A stretch of 64,000 bases of DNA from Dipylidium caninum (lineage: Eukaryota; Platyhelminthes; Cestoda; Cyclophyllidea; Dipylidiidae). Where the stretch lies: positions 1-64,000 of the forward strand of contig QEYB01001465.1 in the NCBI GenBank assembly GCA_017562135.1. The letters run 5' to 3'. Positions within the stretch are counted from its first letter, which is position 1, and each line of letters starts with the position of its first letter. Below are positions 35,759 to 48,200 of this stretch, piece by piece. Made by a program: the position numbers and the translations under genes. Under the pieces are notes generated by a model. The model was not told the DNA's origin, ran no database searches, and saw only the letters and a program-made list of their open reading frames with translations.

Positions 35759-38700
35759 TCACCTGGCAGGCTGTCTCCGCTCCACCAACTGGGTGCGCAG
35801 CGCCGCCGCCGAGATGTTATCACCGCCGCCGACGGTGCGTGTGACGCGACGGCAGACGGGCACCGGCGCGACGCAGATTTCCACCTGGGTGGGAGAGCCT
35901 CGGCCGGCCCCCGTCATCGGGGCCGCCGGCTCCGCCTCGAACCAGCAGGAGACGGGGGAGGAGGCCTCGAAGCGAATCCGCGGCACGGCGCCGTCCCGCA
36001 GGCTCGAGGGCCACCGGGTGGGGTCGGCGGTCACCGCGAAGCTGTCGTCCATCAGAAGGCGGGTCAGCCCGGGGTCGATGGAGGCCGTGGCGCACGTGTG
36101 ACGATGCGCGATCAGGCTGGCCTGCGGGGGGGGAAGGGGAAAGGGGGTGGGAAGGGAGATCTGCGGTCTACTCGCCACACTCAAGCCCGCTTGCGTCTCT
36201 CAGCCCTCGTCCCGTCGCCCGCTCCGAGCGCCCGCGCCCGCCCGCCCCGTGTGATGGGCACGCCTGCCGCGCAGTGCAGGAGGAGGTGGCGGACGCCTCT
36301 CCACTCGACAAAGCAGCATCATCGTGCCTGTTTAGATTTCAACATCTAACCGAGTGTCAACACACGTCATTCGTGGCTGCGGCCAGGCCAGGCCAAAACT
36401 ATTTACCGGCGTCTACCCCCGTGTCCGTCAAGTGTTGTGCGGGAAAAGCCAACGACCAACTTCACCACTCGTGTCCAGACGTGGCTAAGGCGAATCGGTG
36501 CGCGGGCGATCGCGGCATGTCTGCAGGAGTTTGGAGTTCAGTCCTCGAACAACCACAGACGAAAGTGAACGCGTCAAAGTGACGAGGGCGCTGTCGAACC
36601 CCGTCCGCAGCACCGCAGCACCCTCGAGTGTGGGTTGGCTGTTTAGACTACTGTGGGCTTTGGCAGCAACCGCCGCCCTACTTCGCAGTAGATCGTAGTG
36701 AGCCGAGGAGGAGGCGGACAAAGGCTGGCCATCAGACGTCTCGTGGCGCCTCCACGTGGCCAGGGAGCGCATCGCTCCAGTCACACGCTCATCGCACCCC
36801 GCCTACCTTCGCCATCGCGGCACGGGCGAATGGCCACGCGAAGCCCAGCTCGGTGACTCTCCGGCCAAGGGTGGGGTCGGACTCGGCGGAGAGCGAGTCT
36901 ACGCTGGCCGCGGCGCCGCTGGCAGGCCGTCGCACCATGACGATCTGGTATCCCAGGGTGTGGAGGTGGAGGCGCGAGAGGCGACGCAGACCCACGCCGA
37001 CCCGCGGCAGTTGGGTGGGGTGGGTGAGGAGGCTCCAAATCTCCCGCATCCCGTCCAGCATCACTGCGGCCCGAGGAGTCGACATCCTCGCCTCCGGCGC
37101 CACGCGACCCTCCGCCAGAAGGCTCCGCAGATTCGGCAGCTCCTGCTCGTTCAGACCTGAATGCGACAGAGCAGAGGACTAAAAACGCCATTGACGTCGG
37201 CTTCAACCAGCTTTTGTGTGCGAGTGACGGCGAGGAAGTTGGCCACTACACGGCAGACCCCCCCATACCGTCCAGGTCTCCCGGCCAGTGCCGAGTAGCA
37301 GGCTGCTGACAAGAATTTGCCCGCCGAACCGGCCGAGAACCCCCCGCCACCCTGTCCCATTTGCCCCAACGGCGCCACTGGTCTGCCGCCGGTTTGACCC
37401 ACTGATCCCAACGACCCCTCTTTGGTGTCACTCGCGTGTCCGCCCAGTTGAGGCCTCAACTGAGAGGATCACCAGTCCAACTGCCAGGGCAAAAGCACCG
37501 TCGTTCCGTGTCGACAAGCAGGAGGTTGCCGTGTGAAAAGAAGAAAAAAACTTAAACTCCCAGCCACTGTGAACACTTTTTAAATTACTTTCTATACTCT
37601 CAAGACCAAAGTCCCGCCAACGGAGTTGGCTCAAAAGAGGAATAGACAGAGAGGAGTGCCACGTGGCACCAACTTAGCCAGCCAAGGGGGGAGACGAATT
37701 TCTCGCATCTCCTGCTAAGGCACCACGGCCTCGTTGAACCGGTGAGCGAGGCTTCAAAGCAGGCGAGCTGATAACAAGGAGACACCGGCAAAAAGCCCAA
37801 CTGCTCCCTCGTCCTTGTGGACCCAACCCAGTTGCCCCAGCTGAGGCACAAAAACCTGCCAGGCTTTGGGGGACAAAGCACAAAAACCTGCCAGGCTTTG
37901 GGGGACAAAGCCCAAAGCGGTAACTCGACAAACCGCCAGCCTCAGTGGGGCGGAGAACAAGTTGACAGCAGACGGAAGAAAGGCGGGAGACGAGGCGTAC
38001 CGATCGAGTCCACGTAGGGGAGGAGGGTGCGGGTCAGGTTGGCGGCGAAGACGGTCTCCACGAAGGAGGCCATCTCGAAGTGGACCAGTGTGGAGGGGGG
38101 CAGTTCCACGGAAAGCAAGTGCTTTAATGCCTCCATCCTTTCCTTCCGGATGTCTGAAACACAGGGGCAACGAGGGCGAGGGTTAAAAATAAAGGGGATA
38201 ACACTGCGTTCCAAGGCATGATGGAATGGCAGACGACCGCCACGAACCCCAGAGGACCTCTGAACGACCGCACTGGGGCAATTTGAGGCGGGGATGGGTG
38301 GAGAAGCTGTTGTCAGTAATTTAATCTCAATGAATTTGATGTCGTTACGCCGAGCAAAAAGCGTGTCATGCGCGATGCTGAGAGGCAAAGCGCTTTCAAT
38401 CGGCGCCAGTGAAGGCAGTGAGGATTAAAACACTCCTGTGGACGGGGAATGCTCCAGTCCACCAAATGTCTGCCCCGCCAGCCTGCCAACGAGGGCAATG
38501 AGGGGAGAAGGGGCAGTTGAAGGTCTAACAACGGGTTTTGTCAATCCGACCAGCGTGACAAGGTGTACTACAGAATGTCGCCGTTCACAGACCAAAAGGT
38601 GTCGACCAAATCCATCGGGTAGGCGCACCAAATGTGAAGGAGAGCCAGTCAATCTTACATCTTCCGACATGAAGGCGAGACCGAGTGTTCACTGAGCGCA

Positions 38701-41700
38701 TTAACGGCACTGGGACGCGATAAGCCCGTAAAAACCAAGTGCAAAATATCTAGAATCAGTATTATTGGCGGCGTAACCCCACTTCCCACAGCAGAACGAA
38801 CTGGTGAAAGCGTGTTCCATCGCCGACTGCGCGTAATCTGCAGTGGCGCATTCCCTCCGACCTCGGTTGAACGAGATTGGCTCGGTGCTTGGCCCACGGG
38901 CCTCATTCGTCGCGAAAAGACTCTCGTCCTCGGCAAAACACTTCCTACATGAAGTGGACAAGGTGTCTACCGCCATTGTAAAAGTCCGCCACATGAACCA
39001 ATCTCCTGCTCTGTATAAAACAAGCACGCTCCTTCTGATTTTAGTAATTAGAAAGGCCTGAATAGGGGGGCTCACAGACAAGTGATAGCGTCCTCGGTCC
39101 GCAACATCATGCAAAGCCTTCCAGTCGCCACACTCGGTACAAAATCAGGTGTATTAGTCCTTTCCATCGGCAAATTACTCAGTCGAAAATCTCTTTCGCG
39201 TTCAGCCAGTGTCTCGGTGGCACGCGGTCTTTTAAAACTGACCGACCTCAGGTTTACAAGTCGCGAGGTCATGCACTTGTGACTTCACTGACAAACGTTC
39301 TGAGGCAGTCAAACAATTTGGATTTTCTGGCCAAAATATCTCTTTCGTGAGAAGAGGAAACTCGCAAACTCGTTGCGCCACCCAACCAGCAAATTCAAAG
39401 TCGCATCTACTTATTGCAATTTAAGTAGTAGACGACCCACCAGGCAGGATGGCCGCATTGTCCATTGTCTGGAGGCCGCCCACCACGAAGAGGTCGGGGA
39501 AGGCGGTCTCGTCGCTGAGAGGACCGCCCCCGCGGTTGCCCCATTTACGCCAAGCGGACATCAGGCCGGGCCAAAGGCTGCTCAGACGCGGATTCTCCTC
39601 ATCGCGAATGAGAATGTACCTTCGGGAGGAAAGTGGGATAACAGGCCAAACAATTAAAAACGAAGAAGTTGGTTTCTTAATGAAAATACATGGTTCCCAC
39701 CCGTTGTATGCGAAGGGCACTCCGTTAGCCCCCCATTCAATGCGGGATCATCATGCGCCCATCTCGGCTGTCATTTTTACGTCACGGGAGGGAGAAGTGG
39801 AAAATGGCTACGGTCTGCCTTGGGTAGCCTTGACAAATTTACTGGCAAGAGTTGAAAGAATTGGATGCGCCAGTGGATAAGGCCCACAGGAAGGGCAAAT
39901 GGCGGGGTGGTGAGAGAGCATGGGAAGGTGGAGGCCAAACGTGACGGCTAACGGAAAACCCAGGCGTCGCGTCCAACCACCGCGCGTCCGGACGTCCGGC
40001 TGATGGACGCGGAACCAGACGGGGGAGCTGCAAGCAAATAGCGCAAACTCTCCACACCGCCACAACCTCAGTGTTGTGGGAGCTCAGTGGAGGGGACAAA
40101 TCACTCGAGGACCGGGAGGGGAACTCAGACGCCCCCCCACGCGTCCCCGAAGGACGTCAGACGTCGCCTCGAGGCGGGAACCACCGCGATCACGGGGTTT
40201 CGCCTCCCCCCGACGCGTCTTCTCGGCCCAATTGAGCCGGGGCGATTCCCACGTCAACACTCTAAGAGCGGTCCGCCCAAGGTCAACGCTGAAAGTAAAC
40301 TCCGGCGGTGTTTACACTTGGGTCGGTCTAATCTGACACGCATGGCACGCGCGAGAGTGTCACTGAGCGCGGACAGTTGCCTGGTGTCAGGGCCCGGCGG
40401 TGAGGAGAGAGACGGGAGGAGGAAGCACTCCACCTCGCCGACTACTTCGCAGCCAAGGTGGCGGCCTTCAAAGTGGCGAGCACCGTGCTCTGTGACAAAG
40501 GAACACACTCAAATTTGCCGACGTTGTGCGTCGCTTCTGCCGACATGCACATACACACCCGCACACTCAAACACACACGAGCAATGAAGTCGATTACACG
40601 TTCAATCGTGTGGTGACTACTTGAGGGCAATGCACCGTGACGAGCGCCAGTCTTTCCCGCCTCACTTTTGGATCGGTTACCCCCACGCGGCGAAGTAAAT
40701 CGGGTCCCCAGGTGGGTCTCATGACGAGGCACGAGGGTTGGCAAGTCGCAGTGACCCGAAAGGGGCGCGGGGAGGGAGAGGAGCTCCAGTGAAGCAAAGA
40801 GAGGGCACACGTGAGATGCGGTGGCCTGGCGGTTCTCCCTCCCAATCCGCGCACCTCTCGCTCACGGTTAAACACACACAATGAGGCTCAAACAAGGATT
40901 TTGATCGGGCTCGCCTAACCCCTCCGAGGTGGGGTGCGGAGGCTTGTGAAAAGAACTAGTAACAACAAAGGCATCAATCCCGCTGACCTCAGAGCACCAT
41001 GGGGCGCGCGGTGACACTGTCCATCCGCCAGCATGACCTTTTGAAAGGGAATTCGCGGCCGCATCAGGCTCCACACCTCGTGAAACCTCGACATCACTCA
41101 AAAACACCATGTACAAGTTTGGTTCAATGTAGAATGGATTTTTCGGAGTTGTACGGCTTCTTCACCGCATCCACACCTCGGAAGGGGCGGTGGCGAGGAG
41201 GAGGAGGAGGAGGAGGGAGAAAAATTGGCGAGTTGACGGAATTAGCAACGGGCATAACACTTCAGCTTCGCGATGGAGTAGGCGAGCCTCACCCCAGTTG
41301 CAAAGGTCAGCAGTTATAGCTACTTCGTACATGCCCTTGAAAGAGACGACTAGTCTGCCCCAACTCAAGTGGCCACGTGCGCCTCGACGGTGGCTACCTA
41401 AACGTACTTTAATGATTCGACTATATAAACATAGCAGACGACAATGTTCGAGACAATAACTCGTAAAATTGGAGAGAATCTGTGGAGAACAGAACTTCTG
41501 AAGTCTGATTCCCCACTCAAGCCTCAAGTGGACGCTACGAATTCGATGAGGGTGTGTTTTGCCACGGCCTCCCCCCCCCCCCCTCTCCCTCGCACTTGAC
41601 TCTTACATTCCAATGTTTCATTGCAAGTAGGCAGCAGCTTCGGTGAGGAACATCTCCTTCGGTCTGGGGAACTTGACACAGGGGACAGCCTCGCGGTGTG

Positions 41701-43315
41701 AGAAGACAGGCGGTGGCTCTTATAGAAAAATTCTGGTATTGTGTTCGAGCAGGCCAAGTTTTAGCGTATTATCTCAATCACACCCCCCTGGAGTCGCGGA
41801 TTTAATAAGTCACACAAAAAAGGCGAAGATGACCTGCACAAAGATACACATAGGAGTGTCATCTTTCCAGTCGATCCACGGTTCACAAAAACATAGGACG
41901 GAAAAATTGTACGGATGAGCGACGAAAAACGATTGCAGGTGCAAAAAAGCCAAAAAGAACAGAAATATCATTATTTAATGCGAGCAGCTCTAGCGCCTTC
42001 TTACTCCTTACTGGTGAATTGGAGGAGCCGAAGAATTAGAAATTAACTACTATTTTTGGGTAAAAATAGCGAACAAAAAATCCGTCCTCTTATTGCAATC
42101 TCGAAAGATATTCGAATGCCTTAAGGTACCCATATGTTCGTAATAATGTTCGCCCAGAATAATACTCGAGATGGATACTTAAACCCTTCAGGAAACGTCA
42201 AAAAAAGAAATGTTGAAAGATACCCCATAACTGAAACAACACAAAAAGACTTCAGGGATTTAAAGCCATTAGTAAAAACCAAAAATCAGATTCAATTTTC
42301 CTATAAACAGCAATAAACAAGGATGAAATCAAGGGATGAACACTTAAGGCTAAGAAATGGTGAACTTTTCCAAGAGTAAACAAAGCTACCTGGCAGGTGG
42401 TTTCATCAACTCTACCGCCAAGTTACCCAAATGTTTTGTACCGAGAAATAGTTTAGAGTATAATAAAGTCAAAAGCAGTAACAAACCGATTCGCTCGAGG
42501 TGCAGTGTAGTTCCGCCAAACAGCACCTTTATCGAACTCCAAAACAAGATGAACATCAGTTTTCGGTGTTTCAGGCAATCCAAAATTCGGCGGCGCCGCT
42601 AAAACTGATTTAAGTACACGGAAAGTTAAAAGTTTGCCGAAAGTTTGGAAAAACATAGCCGTTTCACCGCACCTCTGACCGACTGTGGTAGAGCCTGTGA
42701 TTCCCGAGATGACAGACGAGCTACGAGGGTCACCTCAGCTCCTTCTCTTGCCAACCTAGTTGCCATAACAGGTGCATTTCCACCCAAACTCAAATATCCG
42801 CGCTCTGCAGTCTCGCGAAGTCGATTTGGGTTGGTCACAGACGCGATGGCTTGACGGACCAAAAATTCAAATAATGTCTGGTTTTTTACATAGCGCCTGA
42901 AAGGATACATTAAACATCTGATTCGGCGTTCGACCTACTCAGCCGCTGCCCCAGCAGCAAACATTTGGGTGAATTCTTCAACAATATCTTCAAGGCTGTT
43001 TAACTCAAACACCGCTTTGTGTGGACGAGGCGGATGTTGATCTGCGGTGTCTACCCTCGAAGTCACACCAAGAGAATCCAAGAATGTCAGGGCATTAACG
43101 GTAATATCTGCGCATCCCCCAAAGCCGACCATTACGAGAGGGCCTGGTTGAGGTTGTGGGAAGGGTCGATAGGAGGCTTCTAACCGCTGTAGGCCTCTGA
43201 GAACGACTTCTAAGTCGACATGTGAGGACTGGTACAGCCAGAAGGGCAAACATAACGCAATAACCGCGAATGCTGTTGCTATTACTAACTGCGTGTTGCT
43301 GTAACGTGAAGACAT
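35759..43315 (-). CDS. ADPGK: ADP-dependent glucokinase (ADPGK)
   Basis: Minus-strand exons: 43315-42939, 42896-42673, 42598-42483, about 39619-39441, 38153-38001, 37156-36807, 36121-35759 (stop 35759-35761). ADPGK phosphorylates glucose using ADP and in animals is ER-associated. Here the N-terminus is a hydrophobic signal/anchor (QLVIATAFAVIALCLPFWLY). Conserved blocks, in order: GFGGCADITVNALTFLDSLG, NSLEDIVEEF and FAAGAAAE; YLSLGGNAPVMATRLAREGA; APRANRF; PDLFVVGGLQTMDN; LVHFEMASF; GLNEQELPNL; RLHLHTLGYQIV; and TVGGGDNIS, the GxGD catalytic-base motif (TVGLGDAIS in human). About 587 residues are predicted, longer than human (497), with inserts in the exon at 36.8-37.2 kb. Phases agree at all junctions except between exons 3 and 4, where an extra small exon or a sequence error is needed. 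Introns range from 42 nt to 2.9 kb. Confidence 0.93.
37157..38000 (-). other. ADPGK intron with tandem duplication
   Basis: Runs between the exon ending at ..YVDSI and the exon beginning GLNEQEL. No nested gene is recognised. It includes the 32-bp tandem repeat listed separately. Confidence 0.8.
37846..37909. repeat. 32-bp perfect tandem duplication
   Basis: The unit beginning GCACAAAAACCTGCCAGGCT occurs at 37846-37877 and again, identical, at 37878-37909, inside an ADPGK intron. Perfect identity suggests a recent slippage or replication event. Confidence 0.95.
38154..42482 (-). other. ADPGK large introns, 38.2-39.4 and 39.6-42.5 kb
   Basis: Apart from the exon at 39441-39619 no conserved coding sequence is visible. 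A GGA-type microsatellite lies near 41196-41220 and a C run near 41568-41583. A coding-like fragment (LGTKHLGNLAVELMK, minus strand, about 42385-42430) directly follows exon 3 in another frame and could be part of a mis-spliced or frame-broken exon. Confidence 0.6.
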
Positions 43316-43494
43316 CAACGAGCATATAGGGACCCGTCAACACGTATTGCCACTTTTAAAAAAGTGCGCAAACCCTCGTTGCTGTTCTCCAACTTCGATT
43401 GGGCAGTTTATATAAACGCCTTTATTCAAGGCTCCAAATAACTTCGTTTTATTCTTCAACTTGTGTTAGTTTAATCGATTTTCGATCAGTCATA
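43316..43494. promoter_or_regulatory. Bidirectional promoter with TATA box, ADPGK / small gene
   Basis: Only 179 bp separate the ADPGK start (minus) from the start of the small + strand gene. The interval contains TTTATATAAA at 43407-43416, a palindromic TATA-like element readable on either strand, and GATTGG (inverted CCAAT box) at about 43397. The TATA element is 79 bp upstream of the + strand ATG and 92 bp from the minus-strand ATG. Confidence 0.55.
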
Positions 43495-43762
43495 ATGTGC
43501 AATGATAGTGAATTAAATGAAAACAAAGCACATGACTTCGGTGATTACAGTGAATACGAGGCTGCCAGTTCGCGCCGTCTTAAAAATAACGTAATATAAT
43601 CTTCTATTTAGTAGAATCACTGTGGTCGTGGCAAAATAATTACCCTTCTGATTACAACTACAACGAAACGCGTATCACCAGCATTTTTAAGGTACTCTTC
43701 ATATTCTTTAAAATCCACGTCAATAAATTTCATTTCAAAAACAGTTCTCTGTTACCGATTGA
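43495..43762 (+). CDS. Small three-exon gene, 59-residue protein of unknown function
   Basis: Exons: 43495-43576, 43612-43691, 43745-43762. Introns of 35 and 53 nt have GT-AG ends and compatible phases. The start ATG follows an in-frame AT-rich leader. The product is acidic at the N-terminus (MCNDSELNENKAHDFGDYSE), then aromatic and polar (LWSWQNNYPSDYNYNETR) and ends SIFKFSVTD. No signal peptide or membrane segment is visible. An AATAAA lies 28 bp past the stop, so promoter, three short exons and poly(A) signal form a complete compact gene. I do not recognise the family. The first donor could instead be after ..RRLKNN, which breaks the phase, so I prefer GTCTTA at 43577. It could also be the 5' part of a longer gene. 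Confidence 0.5.
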
Positions 43763-43789
43763 GGCATATTATTTCATAATATGCTACTT

Positions 43790-43795
43790 AATAAA
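43790..43795 (+). terminator. Polyadenylation signal AATAAA
   Basis: A perfect AATAAA hexamer lies 28 bp after the predicted stop codon of the 59-residue gene, in AT-rich sequence. It supports that gene ending here. Confidence 0.5.
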
Positions 43796-44706
43796 TTATA
43801 AGTTACCCATTCTTTAAAAATCTGGATCGTTTCGCGGCTTTTCCCATCCTATAAGAGAATAAGAATCTCGACTTCGTCGATAGATTACAACACCAGTTAA
43901 ATTGTAGGAATAAATTAATTTGTTTACCCTTCGACTGACTGCTCAATTCGATGTTGGCGTATAGCCAACTTTTATGTAAATATGTCATGTGAATAGTGCC
44001 CGCTCATGTAAAGCTAAAATACTGCAAGGCATGCATTTGTCTCCAGAAAACTACTTCAGGCCAATTGTAGGTGGGAGAAAAAGGGTCAACGGTCAAAATT
44101 AGACTCCCCAAAGTTGTAGTCCCCTGGGAGCAACGTCTAGGCATTGCCCAAAACCATCAAGTCATCCTCCTTAAGCCGCCATCCCCTATTTTCGCAGCTT
44201 TTTTCCAACCACACGCGGCATGTTTCACCGTCGGAATAAATCGAATCCATTTAAGAAACTTTGGCTTTAATCCAGAAGGCTGCGCATGATCGTCGCACGA
44301 CCCAGCATGAAAAAATTCACCCCCTCGAAGGTGTATTTGATCACAGGTTTTGTCAGGTCAACTCGGGACGGTTTTAAACCTGTGGGGTCATCGAGCCTTC
44401 CTCGACCCACTCGCATTTCCCGCATTCTTAGAACCGGCAGAAGGTGTGAAATAAGTTGTTATTTGATGAGGATTTTACTTTGCCTCGCCCGGGTCGCGTC
44501 ACTTACAAGGTTTCGAGTAAAGTCGCGTTAGAACGAGTCCTCGGGACCGCCTCCCTCGCACGGCCAGTTAAAATTACCTGGGAACTCGTAAACTGATTGT
44601 CTTTAATAGTTGAATAAAGCACTGCGAAGAGGTGAGAGAGAAGAAGAGAAATGATCCACTAAATTGCTGGAAGGCCCTAAATGCACAAAGCAACGCTGTA
44701 TTGGCA
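43796..44706. other. Intergenic, no recognised gene
   Basis: Short open frames on both strands lack homology. A TTTAAT at about 44601-44606 reads ATTAAA on the minus strand and may serve as the poly(A) signal of the LIM gene. Nothing else stands out. Confidence 0.6.
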
Positions 44707-45006
44707 TTACATAGCTGGTGTTTGGGTGTTCTTCGCTAAAATCTCCTCCTGGTAGTGTTTGCCACAGTAGAGCTGCTGGTTGGCCTGTTTGTAGTTGTTG
44801 AGCCTGCAAACAGACGAAGAGGAAATGTTAGCTCTCAGCGGCGCTCAGAGCATGAGAAAGGTGGGAGGAAAAGGACTCTCTCACTGGAGGACCACGTCGC
44901 ACTTGCAACATCGGAAGCAGCCCTTGTGCCAGATTTGACCGCCGGCCTCGACCCGCTCCACAGCGTAGACCGACTTGTCGCAACGCACACACTTCTCCAG
45001 TTTGGG
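44707..45006 (-). CDS. LIM-domain protein, last two exons (5' exons not found)
   Basis: Minus-strand exons 45006-44885 and 44803-44707 (stop 44707-44709) are joined by an 81-nt GT-AG intron in phase. They encode one LIM zinc-binding domain at the extreme C-terminus: [20 protein letters not shown], then [20 protein letters not shown], then [20 protein letters not shown]. The pattern CxxC, WHKxCFxCxxC, YCxxHY is diagnostic of LIM domains, which bind protein partners, commonly in actin-associated or nuclear adaptor proteins. Spacing resembles LASP and LIMA1/EPLIN-type LIMs, but a C-terminal position with only 9 residues after it ([11 protein letters not shown]) does not fix the family. Upstream exons must lie beyond 45.0 kb on the minus strand and I could not identify them with certainty. 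Confidence 0.8.
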
Positions 45007-45270
45007 CTGGCCGGAGCAGCGCGGAGGCGGAGGCGGAGGCGGAGGAGGAGAAAAAGGCGGTGCGGTTACGCCTTTTAAGGAGACCTACGCCTTCTTCACC
45101 CTCGCCTTAGTCGAGACGCCTGTGCAGTCCGACGCCCTGAGCGGTGCCTCGCCGCCCCCGCGACGCCGGAGACGGCGCCGGTCCTCTCTCCGCGCTTGTG
45201 CGCCTCGGTTTTGTCGCTAAGCCGCGGTGATTCACCGCCCGACTCGACTCCCTCTGCCGACACCCCATCG

Positions 45271-45294
45271 GTGTGCGTGTGTGTGTGTGTGTGT
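45271..45294. repeat. (GT)n microsatellite
   Basis: An alternating GT run of about 12 units with one GC interruption. Confidence 0.9.
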
Positions 45295-48200
45295 GGCGAC
45301 ACACACCTCATTACACCCTTCTGCGGTGCATTTTAATGATGCGTTTGTTGCCATTTCGCCGAGCGGTCTCAGCGACAAGCGCAGCTGTCCATCACGACCG
45401 CCGAGAGCGCCGCGCCCCGCGAACAGGAGGGCGCGAAGAGCCGCGACGTGGCCAATTGAGACGCCACGAACGGCGAGTGAACTCTCTCTTCTCCTCCCCC
45501 CTCCCCCCCCCCATTTATTGCCACGATGGTGAGAGTATAGGGGGCCACACCCCACCACCACCACCACCACTTTATCGTGCAGCAAATGCCACTCAGTGGC
45601 AGGCTACGTGGCCGACGAATGCAGTAGAGTTAAGTGCCGAGCGGAGACGCCTTGTAAGAGAACCCAGATGACGCGATGCCATGAAAAAGCGTGATTCAGG
45701 ATATCTGAAAGTTGGGCCAGATGATTCACCGATGACCTGTCACTCTAACGACGCCGTAGTGGGGCGACGACCGGTCGTAGGTAAAGCCACTTTCCCCGAA
45801 CTGAACATCTCCGCTCAGGTGGTTTATTAAATGGAGGGGGGGGTTGTCGACATGGAAAATTTAAGCTTCTGCCTTATTCTTTTGCTCCGCCCGCACACTA
45901 AAGTGGTAAGGCGGAAGAATCGAGTGGTCCCCTCTCAATCTACTCGGGGCAGCCTAATCGAAAGCACGAGAATGCACGGAGAGAACTGATCAGCGAAGAA
46001 GTGTGTCTGTCATGAGGAAGTACAATGGGAATTTAGGGCGATGCACTCACTCACCGGTTGGAAGGGCATAGTGTAGAGAGAAACTCCTCTGTGCAAAATG
46101 CCATGGCCGTCAATAGAACGCGCCGCCAGCACGTCACCGCCGCGTCGTGATTGGCCAGCTCCAACTGACCAATGGGAAGCCGGGATTCAGGCACTTTCAC
46201 ACGTTCGGCCTGTCCTTGGACTGCGCGGGTGCGTCTCGCGCGCCCCCTCCGCCCCTCCGCCCCATCTCGGGCGCTGGCAGCTGCGACGATGGTCTGACAC
46301 GGCGGATCGCGGTGGCGAACAGCAAGTTCAGAGGGCGAGGAAACTGCGAGCGCGGTGATGGGCGAAGTCTGTCCGAGTTTGATTTAACAAGCACTCACAC
46401 ACACACAGGCTGTCTCACCTTGACACAACCATGAGCGCATCTGCGGGGGGAAGGAGAAATGGGCGACTGGACTTGAAACCGCAGCTGCACACCCAGCGCC
46501 GCGGGGGGAGGTGCGCCTCCCATGCGCAGCCCGAACGCCCCGTCGACGCGCCGCTGGCGTCCGTCGAAGGACAAGAGGGTTGACAAGGGTGTTGTAGTCG
46601 CGTTCTAGACAAACGGGAAGGAGTGGGTCTCTTCGTCCTCCGTTGTTCACCTTCCGTGAGTCGGATTTTTCGAAGACTGGTTGCTCCGTCATCCCCGCCC
46701 CCGATTCTCTAAGCCATGGAAGGGGCGGAGAATGCCAGGAGACGGCCAATTACTCCCCTGTTCGAAGTATCCACTAAATTATCAAAGCAAAACACTTTTC
46801 TTGTCTGTCTGTGTGTGTCTGTTCTATTTTTGGCACCGCCAGACGGCAGATGTGACTTGCTGCATGGCGCCACAAAAGCCGCCAGACCGCGCCATCGAAT
46901 TACGCCCCAACCGCCCTCCGATCTCCCCTACGCTCCGCTCGGCTCTCCTGCCCCCTTCCCCTCTCCACTCAACGCCCCCTCGTGGCCTTCCGGGCCGGGA
47001 GGCGGCCTCGGGTGGCAGTGGCCTCACCGAAGCGTGAACAGCCCACCGATTCGCCTTCCGCTAAGTTGGAAAAGGCGGCTCCTCCGTCAGTCCCCTTCGA
47101 CAAAAGTCGCCCGTGAAGGGAGGCGGCAGCAGAGCGAAGTCAATAGGCGCCCTCAAACAGCTGTTGGTGCCTTGTCACAGTCACAGGGCGGCGTGGGGGA
47201 GGTTTGTTGCGCTGTCAGGACGAGGGGCGCGAAAACCCCAGGCGCCTGCGTGCACGGGCGGAAACCCACAGGGAGGGGGCCAATCGAAATCAAGTGAGTC
47301 AGGGGATTTTCCTCCTCTTCCACCACCGATCGTCGCCAACGCCTTGAGACCGCAAGCGCGTCCACGCCCGCCGCACGGACAATTCCCGCCTCCCCTTACT
47401 GTCCCCGTTCAAGCCCACAGCGAGTTTATTGGACTCCGATCGATTTATGGATAATCAATATTTGATTTTAATTCACCTTGTGTTTGTGCGTGCGTGCGTG
47501 CGTTTTCTTCTGCGTGTTTTCGGCTCTCACTGCCCCTTCCCCCCTCCACCTCCTCAGCCTAATGCAGCAGCGATCGATACGGAAAATCGATGTCGGATTT
47601 TCATTGGTTCGAACAGGCGTAGGCTGCAGCCAATGTACGAATTGCCTGCTTTGAGTGCTTTGATTGGTGCTCTGTTTATCTTCCCCTCAAGGCTCCTTCA
47701 GTGTACTTCCGATGCGCACAAAGAGCACCGCCTCCCTGACAGGAGGCGCTTACTCCCGCAAAAAGCGCCACCTCAGTCTTCGATGAGACCATTTAGCCCC
47801 TAGACTCCAGGCTAATGGAACATCCGTGCCCGGAATCAGTGTGCACTGCTTGTTTTTGCCCCTCAAAATCGCTTCGATGGCACTCGCACGATCCTTGAAC
47901 GTGGGGTCGTGGGGGCGGGAGTTCATAACCTGCTTATCTGGCTTTCGCGTAGATGGGAGCGTCGCCAACCCCGCGCCACCGCGGCCGCACGTCGTGGGGC
48001 GAGCGATGAGCGGAGGGGGGAGGTGGAGGAGGAGTCGCTCGTCCTGACAAGCCAGAGGCATCGGCCAGGGTATTCGTACTTCCCTGATCGCCTTAAAGTG
48101 CACGCCAACATTAGCGACTGTTGGGCAGAACGCAGAACTTGATCCACCGGGTCGAAAAATGTTTTTCCCCTTCCACTCGTCGCTGTAGTGAGGGTCTTTG

